Source: Lysobacter luteus
GTDB lineage: Bacteria > Pseudomonadota > Gammaproteobacteria > Xanthomonadales > Xanthomonadaceae
Assembly (NCBI RefSeq): GCF_907164845.1
Contig: NZ_OU015430.1
Span: forward strand, 2,098,001 to 2,162,000
Reading direction: 5' to 3'
Length of the DNA: 64,000 bases
This document shows positions 57,718 to 64,000 of the stretch, piece after piece. Position 1 is the first letter of the stretch, and each line of letters starts with the position of its first letter. A program made the translations under genes and the position numbers. A model generated the notes under the pieces. It had not been told where the DNA came from. It saw only the letters and a program-made list of their open reading frames with translations, and ran no database searches.

Positions 57718-58845
57718 TCAGTTCTGGATGTTGAGCTCCGTCCTGCGGTTCTTGGCACGACCCTCCGGGTCGTCCGAACCGTCCGGGCGCTGGTTGGGCA
57801 CGATCGGCCGCGATTCGCCGAAGCCCACCGGGCCGATCAGTCGCGCCTTGTCGATGCCGCTGGACACCAGGAAATCGTACACCGCCTTCGCGCGGCGCTC
57901 CGACAGTGCCTGGTTGTAGGACGCATCGCCGCGCGAGTCGGTGTGGCCGGCCACCTGGACCTTCAGGGCCGGGTGACGCTGCAGGATCTCGAGCGCCTCG
58001 GCCAGCACCGCCTTGGCCTCCGCGCCCAGGGTCGCCTTGTCATAGGCGAACGTCACGCCCTTGAGGTCGATCGACACCGGCACCGGGCAGCCGTCGGGAC
58101 CGATGGTCTGGCCGGCCTCGGAGGCCGGACACTTGTCCAGGCAGTTGATGACGCCGTCGCCATCACTGTCGCCCTTGTCGCCCTCGGGGGTCGGGCAGTT
58201 CTGCACCAGCGGCACGGCCGGTTTGCCGGTCGCCACGCGCACGCCGCGCTGGCGCATCCAGGCATCGAACTCATCGGCCGACATGCTGCGGCCGTCCTGC
58301 TGCATGTTGAAGCGCCAGGGAGTGTTGTCGTGCGCGGTCTGCGGGACGTAGGTGTTGGGGTCGACGCCGGTCGTCGGGGTCGGCTGGCCGGTGGCGACGG
58401 TGGTCTGGACTGGCGGAATGGTGGTCGGCTGCCCGGTTGCCACGGTCGTCGCGCTGGCGGGCTGGCCGGTCGCTACCGTCGTCGGGGCTGGCGGCTGGCC
58501 TGTGGCCACCGTCGTCGGCACGGTCGGCTGGCCCGCGGTGACAGTCGTGTGTGTGGTGGGCTGACCGGTCGCCACGGTCGTCGGGGTGGTTGGGGTGGTC
58601 GGCTGGCCTGTTGCCACGGTCGTCGGCACCGTCGGCTGTCCGGCAGTGCCCGTCGCGGGTGTCGGGGCCGCGGGAAGCTGCGGATCCATCGTCGGCTCGC
58701 CAGCTCCGGCACTGGCGGTCGACGAGGCGGAGGCCGTCACGGTCGGCGTGGCATCCGCCGCGGCAACCTCGCCCTTCTGCGCTCCGGTGGAGGTGCAGGC
58801 GGAAACCAGCAGGATGCCCGTCGCAATCGTCAGTCTTCCCAGCAC
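57718..58845 (-). CDS. OmpA-family lipoprotein with QP-repeat stalk and DNTPxRFN module
   Basis: A 375-residue lipoprotein. GTG 58845 starts a signal peptide with lipobox LVSAC (Cys at about residue 17). Residues 70-160 are eight degenerate repeats of the form QPTxPTTVATG; 171-210 is the module shared with the small secreted protein at 56411; 227-245 is a thrombospondin-type-3 calcium loop (DSDGDGVINCLDKCP); 255-375 is a C-terminal OmpA peptidoglycan-binding domain (VQVAGHTDSRGDASYNQALSERRA). It probably tethers the outer membrane to the wall. No ATG is available, and an ATT is the only codon further upstream. Confidence 0.85.
   Translation of the reverse strand: MLGRLTIATGILLVSACTSTGAQKGEVAAADATPTVTASASSTASAGAGEPTMDPQLPAAPTPATGTAGQPTVPTTVATGQPTTPTTPTTVATGQPTTHTTVTAGQPTVPTTVATGQPPAPTTVATGQPASATTVATGQPTTIPPVQTTVATGQPTPTTGVDPNTYVPQTAHDNTPWRFNMQQDGRSMSADEFDAWMRQRGVRVATGKPAVPLVQNCPTPEGDKGDSDGDGVINCLDKCPASEAGQTIGPDGCPVPVSIDLKGVTFAYDKATLGAEAKAVLAEALEILQRHPALKVQVAGHTDSRGDASYNQALSERRAKAVYDFLVSSGIDKARLIGPVGFGESRPIVPNQRPDGSDDPEGRAKNRRTELNIQN
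58366..58638 (-). repeat. degenerate tandem repeat encoding QPTxPTTVATG units
   Basis: Eight 33-45 base units inside the OmpA lipoprotein gene, visible at DNA level as recurring GGTCGGCTGGCC and GCCACGGTCGTCGG words. Units differ slightly, so the array is old enough to have diverged but may still vary in copy number. Confidence 0.8.
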
Positions 58846-58930
58846 GTGAAGCCCCGCAATGAATGAAATCGCCCCGGAGTATATGAAGGCCGGGTGGAGG
58901 CCGGATGACGACCGCGTGCGGGATTCCGAC

Positions 58931-59448
58931 CAAAAACGAAGCCCGGCGCAAGGCCGGGCTTCGGGTGACACCGGGCCACGTCAGTGGCCCGCGGGCTCAT
59001 GCGCTCAGTTCTGCGCGTTGAGCTCGGTACGGCGGTTGGTCTCGTTCTTGCACTCCGGCAGGGTCTGCGGAGTCGAAACCAGCGGACGGCTCTCGCCGTA
59101 GCCGTTCGGACCGGCCAGGCGCGACGCGTCAACGCCGTTGCTGGTCAGGTAGTCGTACACCGCGGTGGCGCGACGCTCCGACAGCGACTGGTTGTAGGCG
59201 TCCGAACCGCACAGGTCGGTGTGGCCGGCAACCTCGACGCGCAGGTCCGGGTAACGCTGCAGGATCTGCACCGCCTCGCTCAGGATCGCAACCGCGTCCG
59301 GACGCAGGGTCGACTTGTCGAAGTCGAAGTTCACGCCCTTCAGGTCGATCGAGACCGGCACCGGGCAACCGTCAGGACCGATGGTCTGGCCGGCCTGCGA
59401 ACCCGGGCACTTGTCGTCGCAGTTGTTGACGCCGTCACCGTCGTCGTC
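58931..59448 (-). repeat. 518-bp near-identical repeat, copy A (3' half of middle ompA gene plus terminator)
   Basis: Aligns without gaps to 60207-60724 at an offset of 1276 bases. I find only two differences: 58948 (G versus A, in the terminator loop) and 58999 (A versus G, before the stop codon). The 444 coding bases 59005-59448 are identical including silent positions. Similarity stops sharply at 59449. Confidence 0.9.
58932..58962 (-). terminator. rho-independent terminator of the middle ompA-like gene
   Basis: Stem GAAGCCCGGC (58938-58947), loop GCAAG, stem GCCGGGCTTC (58953-58962), with an A-run on the left that reads as U-run on the minus strand. It is duplicated, with one change in the loop, at 60208-60238. 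Confidence 0.85.
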
Positions 59449-60090
59449 GAGGTCAGCGCAATTCGGGGCGGCCACCGGCGGAGGCGGCGGTGCGACGACG
59501 GCCTTGGCACCCAGCGGCACCACGAGGCCGACCGAGGCCAGCACGTCGCCGAACCAGTTCTCGCTCGGGTTGGCGACCGACTGGTCGTCCAGGTCCGCGC
59601 GGTAGGCCAGTTCGGTGCGCAGCAGCATGTTGTCGGCCACCGCGCCCTGCACGCCGAAACCGATCTTGGCGGCCAGGTTGCCGTCCTCGCGCTCACCCGG
59701 CGAGTTGGTGCTCGGGAACGCGTCGTACTCCTCCTCCGAGCGCTGGAAGCCCAGGCCCATCACGGCGTACGGGTTCCAGCTGCGGCCTTCGGCCAGGAAG
59801 TGGCGGCGCAGGTCGATCGACAGACCGTACTGGCTCCAGTTCATGTCCTGGTTGGCGTCGAAATTCGGGTTCTGGTAGTTGAGCTCGCCGTCCACCGACC
59901 AGTTCGGGTTGACGAACTTGCCGATGCCCAGGGCCAGGAACGGGGCGTTGTTGGTGCCGCGATTATTGTCCTGCAGGTTCATGCCGGCCGAACCGGTGAC
60001 GTACCAGCGATCGTCGAACTCCTGGGCGTTGACAGCCGGGGCAAGCGCCAGGCCCGCCAGCAGCGCGGTGCTCAACAGACGAATCTTCAT
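59005..60090 (-). CDS. OmpA-family outer membrane protein (middle paralogue)
   Basis: A 361-residue porin-like protein: signal peptide (KIRLLSTALLAGLALAPAVNA), an eight-strand OmpA-type barrel beginning QEFDDRWYVTGSAGMNLQDN, a proline hinge (APPPPPVAAP), a thrombospondin-type-3 loop (DLDDDGDGVNNCDDKCP) and a C-terminal OmpA domain that binds peptidoglycan (VEVAGHTDLCGSDAYNQSLSERRA). ATG 60090 follows AAGGAGTTCCCC. Its 3' half is identical in DNA to that of the neighbouring paralogue. Confidence 0.93.
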   Translation of the reverse strand: MKIRLLSTALLAGLALAPAVNAQEFDDRWYVTGSAGMNLQDNNRGTNNAPFLALGIGKFVNPNWSVDGELNYQNPNFDANQDMNWSQYGLSIDLRRHFLAEGRSWNPYAVMGLGFQRSEEEYDAFPSTNSPGEREDGNLAAKIGFGVQGAVADNMLLRTELAYRADLDDQSVANPSENWFGDVLASVGLVVPLGAKAVVAPPPPPVAAPNCADLDDDGDGVNNCDDKCPGSQAGQTIGPDGCPVPVSIDLKGVNFDFDKSTLRPDAVAILSEAVQILQRYPDLRVEVAGHTDLCGSDAYNQSLSERRATAVYDYLTSNGVDASRLAGPNGYGESRPLVSTPQTLPECKNETNRRTELNAQN

Positions 60091-60206
60091 GGGGAACTCC
60101 TTCGGGGGGAAATGGGAACGGCAGTCCAAGGGAGTGCCGGAGCGTCGTGTCAGACCGCGCGAATCATACACATTCAGGATGATGTACAGGACCCTGCCCT
60201 GCCCGG

Positions 60207-60724
60207 CAAAAACGAAGCCCGGCACAAGGCCGGGCTTCGGGTGACACCGGGCCACGTCAGTGGCCCGCGGGCTCGTGCGCTCAGTTCTGCGCGTTGAGCT
60301 CGGTACGGCGGTTGGTCTCGTTCTTGCACTCCGGCAGGGTCTGCGGAGTCGAAACCAGCGGACGGCTCTCGCCGTAGCCGTTCGGACCGGCCAGGCGCGA
60401 CGCGTCAACGCCGTTGCTGGTCAGGTAGTCGTACACCGCGGTGGCGCGACGCTCCGACAGCGACTGGTTGTAGGCGTCCGAACCGCACAGGTCGGTGTGG
60501 CCGGCAACCTCGACGCGCAGGTCCGGGTAACGCTGCAGGATCTGCACCGCCTCGCTCAGGATCGCAACCGCGTCCGGACGCAGGGTCGACTTGTCGAAGT
60601 CGAAGTTCACGCCCTTCAGGTCGATCGAGACCGGCACCGGGCAACCGTCAGGACCGATGGTCTGGCCGGCCTGCGAACCCGGGCACTTGTCGTCGCAGTT
60701 GTTGACGCCGTCACCGTCGTCGTC
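60207..60724 (-). repeat. 518-bp near-identical repeat, copy B (3' half of upstream ompA gene plus terminator)
   Basis: Mate of the block at 58931-59448; two substitutions over 518 bases by eye, none in the coding part. Beyond 60724 the genes diverge to ordinary paralogue similarity. Confidence 0.9.
60208..60238 (-). terminator. rho-independent terminator of the upstream ompA-like gene
   Basis: Stem GAAGCCCGGC (60214-60223), loop ACAAG, stem GCCGGGCTTC (60229-60238), with an A-run on the left giving U-run on the minus strand. Confidence 0.85.
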
Positions 60725-61411
60725 CAGGTCCGCGCAGCTCGGGGCGACCGGGGCCGGGGCGACCGGGGCCATCGGCTCCGGACCCAGCGGCACGACCACG
60801 CCGACCGAGGCCAGCACGTCGCCGAACCAGTCGGCGCCGTCGTCGCGCGGCACGTCGTCGCTCAGGAACGCGCCGACGCTGTCGTCGTCCGCGTCGATGC
60901 GGTAGGCCAGCTCGGTACGGATCGCGACGCGACCGACGTCACCCTGCACGCCGAAGCCGAGCTTGCCGGCAACGGTGCCGTCCTCACGCTCGCTCGGGGC
61001 GCCGTTGCGCTCGAACCGCGCCGGCAGAAGCGGGTTGCTCGGGTCGAACTCTTCTTCCGCGCGCTGGTAGCCCAGGCCCATCACCACGTACGGGTTCCAG
61101 GCACGACCCTCGGCGATGAAGTGGCGACGGACGTCGAACGAGATGCCGTACTGGCTCCAGTTCAGGTCCTGGTTACGGTCGGCCTGCGGGTTCTGGTAGT
61201 TCAGCTCACCGTCGACGGACCAGTAGGGGTTGATGAACTTGCCGACGCCGATCGCACCGAACGGCGCGTTGCGGGTGCCGCGATCGTTGTCCTGGATATT
61301 CATGCCGGCGGTACCGGTGACATACCAGCGATCGTCGAATTCCTGCGCGCTGGCCGTGCCGACCATCGACAGACCACCCAGCAGGGCGGCGCAGAGGAGT
61401 TTCTTATTCAT
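60281..61411 (-). CDS. OmpA-family outer membrane protein (upstream paralogue)
   Basis: A 376-residue protein with the same plan as the neighbouring paralogue: signal peptide (NKKLLCAALLGGLSMVGTASA), barrel starting QEFDDRWYVTGTAGMNIQDND, an Ala/Pro hinge (PVAPAPVAP), TSP3 loop, and OmpA domain. Its barrel has an extra loop (NPLLPARFERNGAPSERED) relative to the other copy. ATG 61411 follows AAGGAGATACAA, the strongest ribosome binding site in the cluster. Confidence 0.93.
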   Translation of the reverse strand: MNKKLLCAALLGGLSMVGTASAQEFDDRWYVTGTAGMNIQDNDRGTRNAPFGAIGVGKFINPYWSVDGELNYQNPQADRNQDLNWSQYGISFDVRRHFIAEGRAWNPYVVMGLGYQRAEEEFDPSNPLLPARFERNGAPSEREDGTVAGKLGFGVQGDVGRVAIRTELAYRIDADDDSVGAFLSDDVPRDDGADWFGDVLASVGVVVPLGPEPMAPVAPAPVAPSCADLDDDGDGVNNCDDKCPGSQAGQTIGPDGCPVPVSIDLKGVNFDFDKSTLRPDAVAILSEAVQILQRYPDLRVEVAGHTDLCGSDAYNQSLSERRATAVYDYLTSNGVDASRLAGPNGYGESRPLVSTPQTLPECKNETNRRTELNAQN

Positions 61412-61529
61412 TTGTATCTCCTTGTTCAAGTTCAATTGGAAACCGCGTCTGCGAGATCCTTACCGTTGGGGGGACGGTCGCCTGGAGGACGCCATCGGTG
61501 CGGAGGTTAGGTTTGGGTCCGTGAAGATC

Positions 61530-61550
61530 ATGTTAACTCCGGCCTAACAT
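61530..61550. promoter_or_regulatory. inverted repeat upstream of the ompA-like gene
   Basis: ATGTTA, nine bases, TAACAT, about 120 bases before the ATG at 61411, in a locally AT-richer patch. It could be an operator; no known regulator consensus is matched with confidence. Confidence 0.35.
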
Positions 61551-61561
61551 TCCGGGGAGTT

Positions 61562-61587
61562 CCCCGAGGGAGGGATTTCCCTCAGGG
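61562..61587 (-). terminator. possible hairpin terminator after prpD
   Basis: Stem GAGGGA (61566-61571) / TCCCTC (61578-61583) with an outer CCC/GGG pairing, directly after the prpD stop. No U-run, so weak support. Confidence 0.35.
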
Positions 61588-61588
61588 A

Positions 61589-63040
61589 TCATTCAGGCCG
61601 GAACAGCCCCATAAACTCCGTCACCGCCAGCGACTCCAATGCCTGCGGGTCGTTCGCAAGCGCCATCAAACGATCGGCGCGGGCGGCAGGCAGGCGGCCG
61701 CGAATGGCCCGCTCGAATTTTTGCATGAGCACCGGTATCCCCTCCGCGCGCCGCTTGCGGTGACCGATCGGATAATCGATCGAGACTTCGCCGGTATCGG
61801 TGCCGTCGCGGAAGAACACCTGCACCGAATTGCCGATATAGCGTTTGTCCGGATCGAAGTAGTCGCGGGTGAAACGCGGATTCTCGCTGACCACCATCTT
61901 CGCCCGCAGGGCATCGATACGCGGGTCGGCGGCGATGGCGTCGGTGTAGTCAGCGGCCTCGAGGCGGCCAAGCAGCAGCGGCACGGCGACCATGTACTGC
62001 AGACAGTGGTCGCGGTCGGCGTAGTTGGACAGCGGACCGGTCTTGTCGATGATGCGCATGCCCGCCTCCTGGGTGCGGATCTCGATGCGCTCGATGTCGT
62101 CGATGCGTTCTTTGACCTGCGGATGCAGGCGCATCGCGCACTCGACCGCCGTCTGGGCGTGGAACTCGGCCGGGAAGCTGATCTTGAACAGAATGTTCTC
62201 CATCACGTAGCTGCCGAACGGGCGTTCGAACTCGAACGGCTGGCCATTGAAGGCGACGTCGTAGAAGCCCCAGGTCGGCGCGGAGAGCGCGCTGGGGTAG
62301 CCGACCACGCCGTCGACCGCATTCAGCGCGTGGGTGACGGCGCGACGACAGGCGTCGCCGGCGGCCCAGCTCTTGCGCGGGCCGGTGTTGGGGGCGTGCC
62401 GGTACGTCCGCAGCGTGCCGTTGTCGATCCAGCTGTGCGAGACCGCGGTCCAGATCGCCTCCACGTCGCCGCCGAGCATCCGCGTGGCGACGGCGGTCGA
62501 GGCGAGCCTGACCAGGATCACGTGGTCCAGTCCGGCCCGGTTGAAGGAATTCCTGAGCGCGTAGCAGCCCTGGATCTCGTGCGCCTTGATGGCGTAGCCG
62601 AGCACGTCGCGCACGGTCATCGGGGTGCCGCCGTCAGCCTCGGCGCGCCGGCCCAGGTAGTCGGCCACGGCCAGGATGGCACCGAGGTTGTCGGAGGGAT
62701 GGCCCCACTCCGCCGCCAGCCAGGTGTCGTTGAAGTCGAGCCAGCGGACCTGCACGCCGATGTTGTAGGCGGCCTGCACCGGGTCGAGCTCGTGGTGGGT
62801 GAATGGAACCCGCGCGCCGCCCTTCATGTCCGCACCGGGCACCAGCGGGCCGAGGTGGCGCACGCAGGCCTCGTGGTCCATCGCCAAGGCGGCGCAGGCC
62901 AGCGAGTCCAGCAACATATAGCGGGCGGTATCAAAGGCCTCGCGGGAGTCGACGGTGTAACCGGCGACATAGCGGGCGACGTCGAGCATCGGCCCGTCCG
63001 GCTCGGGACGGGCGGCGGAACGGCGGTCGTGCGGGCTCAT
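61589..63040 (-). CDS. prpD: 2-methylcitrate dehydratase
   Basis: A 483-residue MmgE/PrpD enzyme of the 2-methylcitrate cycle, which detoxifies and uses propionyl-CoA. Family features: DVARYVAGYTVDSREAFDTARYMLLDSLACAAL, RWLDFNDTWLAAEWGHPSDNLGAILAVADY, GPRKSWAAGDACRRAV and FKISFPAEFHAQTAVECA. It lies downstream of prpF in the same orientation with a 59-base gap. An organism with PrpF normally uses AcnD for dehydration, and PrpD beside it is common. Confidence 0.95.
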   Translation of the reverse strand: MSPHDRRSAARPEPDGPMLDVARYVAGYTVDSREAFDTARYMLLDSLACAALAMDHEACVRHLGPLVPGADMKGGARVPFTHHELDPVQAAYNIGVQVRWLDFNDTWLAAEWGHPSDNLGAILAVADYLGRRAEADGGTPMTVRDVLGYAIKAHEIQGCYALRNSFNRAGLDHVILVRLASTAVATRMLGGDVEAIWTAVSHSWIDNGTLRTYRHAPNTGPRKSWAAGDACRRAVTHALNAVDGVVGYPSALSAPTWGFYDVAFNGQPFEFERPFGSYVMENILFKISFPAEFHAQTAVECAMRLHPQVKERIDDIERIEIRTQEAGMRIIDKTGPLSNYADRDHCLQYMVAVPLLLGRLEAADYTDAIAADPRIDALRAKMVVSENPRFTRDYFDPDKRYIGNSVQVFFRDGTDTGEVSIDYPIGHRKRRAEGIPVLMQKFERAIRGRLPAARADRLMALANDPQALESLAVTEFMGLFRPE

Positions 63041-63099
63041 GGCGCTTCCTCCAGGTGAGAGGCATCGCCCATTGTGCCGCCTGCAGGCGCCCCCCGTGA

Positions 63100-64000
63100 T
63101 CAGCCCTGCACGGTGTCTGCCGGGACGCGCACCGCACCGTCCATCAGCACCCGTGCGCTGCGGCTCATCACCGCGCGGGTGACCGTCCAGCGCCCGTCGA
63201 CTTCGACCGCTCCCGCGCCGACGCGCAGGGTGCCGGAAGGATGACCGAACCGCACAGCGTCGCGCGGGCCACCGCCGGCCGCGGCATGCACCAGCGTGCC
63301 CTGGATGGACGCGGCGGTACCGATCGCGACCGCGGCGGTCCCCATCATCGCGTGGTGCAGTTTGCCCATCGACAACGCGCGAACCAGCAGGTCGACGTCG
63401 CCGGCACCGATGGCCTTGCCGCTGGAGGAGACGTGGTCGGCCGGCGGCGCGACGAATGCGACCTTCGGCGTGTGCTGGCGGGTGGCGGCCTGTTCGACGG
63501 AATCAATCAGGCCCATGCGGACAGCGCCGTGCGCGCGGATCGCCTCGAAGTTCGCCAGGGCCTGCGGGTCGCCATTGATGGCGTCCTGCAGCTCGGTGCC
63601 GGTGTAGCCCAGGTCGGCCGCGTTGAGGAAGATCGTCGGGATACCCGCGTTGATCATGGTTGCCTTGAAGGTGCCCACGCCGGGCACCTCGAGGTCGTCG
63701 ACCAGCTGGCCGGTGGGGAAGATGCCGTTGGATGGTCCCGCGCCCTCGCCTTCGTCGGCGGGGTCGAGGAATTCCAGCTCGATCTCCGCCGCCGGGAAGG
63801 TCACGCCGTCGAGCTCGAAGTCACCGGTTTCCTGCACCTGGCCGCCGGTCATCGGCACGTGGGCGACGATGGTCTTGCCGATGTTGGCCTGCCAGATCCG
63901 CACGGTGGCGATGCCGTCGCGCGGCACACGCCCGGGGTCGACCAGCCCGGCGCTGATGGCGAACGGCCCGACCGCCGCGCTGAGGTTGCCGCAATTGCCA
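63100..64000 (-). CDS. prpF: 2-methylaconitate isomerase / AcnD accessory protein PrpF (partial, start beyond window)
   Basis: The C-terminal 300 or so residues of PrpF, running off the right edge. The open frame at the edge reads NCGNLSAAVGPFAISAGLVDPG, the conserved segment around the catalytic cysteine; other family blocks are GVGTFKATMINAGIPTIFLNAADLGYTGTEL and ARQHTPKVAFVAPP. PrpF isomerises 2-methylaconitate formed by AcnD. The rest of the operon (acnD, prpC, prpB) is expected further right. Confidence 0.93.
   Translation of the reverse strand, partial: GNCGNLSAAVGPFAISAGLVDPGRVPRDGIATVRIWQANIGKTIVAHVPMTGGQVQETGDFELDGVTFPAAEIELEFLDPADEGEGAGPSNGIFPTGQLVDDLEVPGVGTFKATMINAGIPTIFLNAADLGYTGTELQDAINGDPQALANFEAIRAHGAVRMGLIDSVEQAATRQHTPKVAFVAPPADHVSSSGKAIGAGDVDLLVRALSMGKLHHAMMGTAAVAIGTAASIQGTLVHAAAGGGPRDAVRFGHPSGTLRVGAGAVEVDGRWTVTRAVMSRSARVLMDGAVRVPADTVQG

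Noticed and set aside
58366-58638. Possible CRISPR-like array
   Set aside because: Units are in-frame coding repeats without spacers of uniform size, and no cas genes are present.

Overview
The window is very GC-rich and densely coded. Gene content and order point to a Xanthomonadales (Lysobacteraceae) gammaproteobacterium of the Lysobacter/Luteimonas kind: a serA-folC-dedD-cvpA-purF block, tandem S46 dipeptidyl-peptidases, the five-step hut pathway with HutF, OmpA-like proteins carrying thrombospondin-type-3 linkers, and REP-type palindromes of the GTAGGAGCGGC form. No rRNA, tRNA, CRISPR array, insertion sequence or prophage is seen, and no stretch over 300 bases lacks a gene.

Layout. 1-7.3 kb: SpeG-like acetyltransferase, DUF72 protein, two divergent DMT transporters, DoxX, the RNA helicase DbpA, an S4 protein and a sigma-54 activator without a receiver domain. 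7.3-16.7 kb: a low-complexity BON-domain protein, a lipoprotein, a membrane PQQ dehydrogenase, a GIY-YIG protein, an isoaspartyl-methyltransferase/erythromycin-esterase fusion, a GNAT protein and a cysteine-synthase-like enzyme. 16.7-20 kb: MFS transporter and htpG. 20-26.6 kb is accessory: two orphan toxin/immunity-like pairs flank ordinary housekeeping and transport genes. One pair is a PAAR-TTR-HExxH metallopeptidase, interrupted by a frameshift, with a lipoprotein. The other is an M15-like peptidase with a lipoprotein. 26.6-35.1 kb: hutU, hutF and hutI, interspersed with a nucleotide pyrophosphatase-like lipoprotein and an Ada/AlkA-Ogt alkylation-repair pair. 35.1-38.7 kb: ribosomal protein Thx with a long Lys/Ala tail, then a zinc module (MerC-like protein, ZnuD-like TonB receptor, Zur) around a recognisable Zur box. 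38.7-49.1 kb: gltX, lpxH and a long minus-strand run from serA through folC, dedD, cvpA and purF to a DUF455 protein and a lipoprotein. 49.4-56.3 kb: two S46 peptidases, then tdh-kbl threonine catabolism with a REPIN between them. 56.4-61.4 kb: a small secreted protein, an RsuA-family pseudouridine synthase and three OmpA-domain genes, two of which share a nearly identical 518-bp 3' block. 61.6-64 kb: prpD and the partial prpF of the 2-methylcitrate pathway.

The strongest candidates for undescribed biology are the two orphan effector/immunity pairs, the roughly 40-residue DNTPxRFN module shared by a small secreted protein and an OmpA lipoprotein, and the homogenised 3' ends of the two ompA paralogues. 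All assignments are by reading motifs, without database searches.
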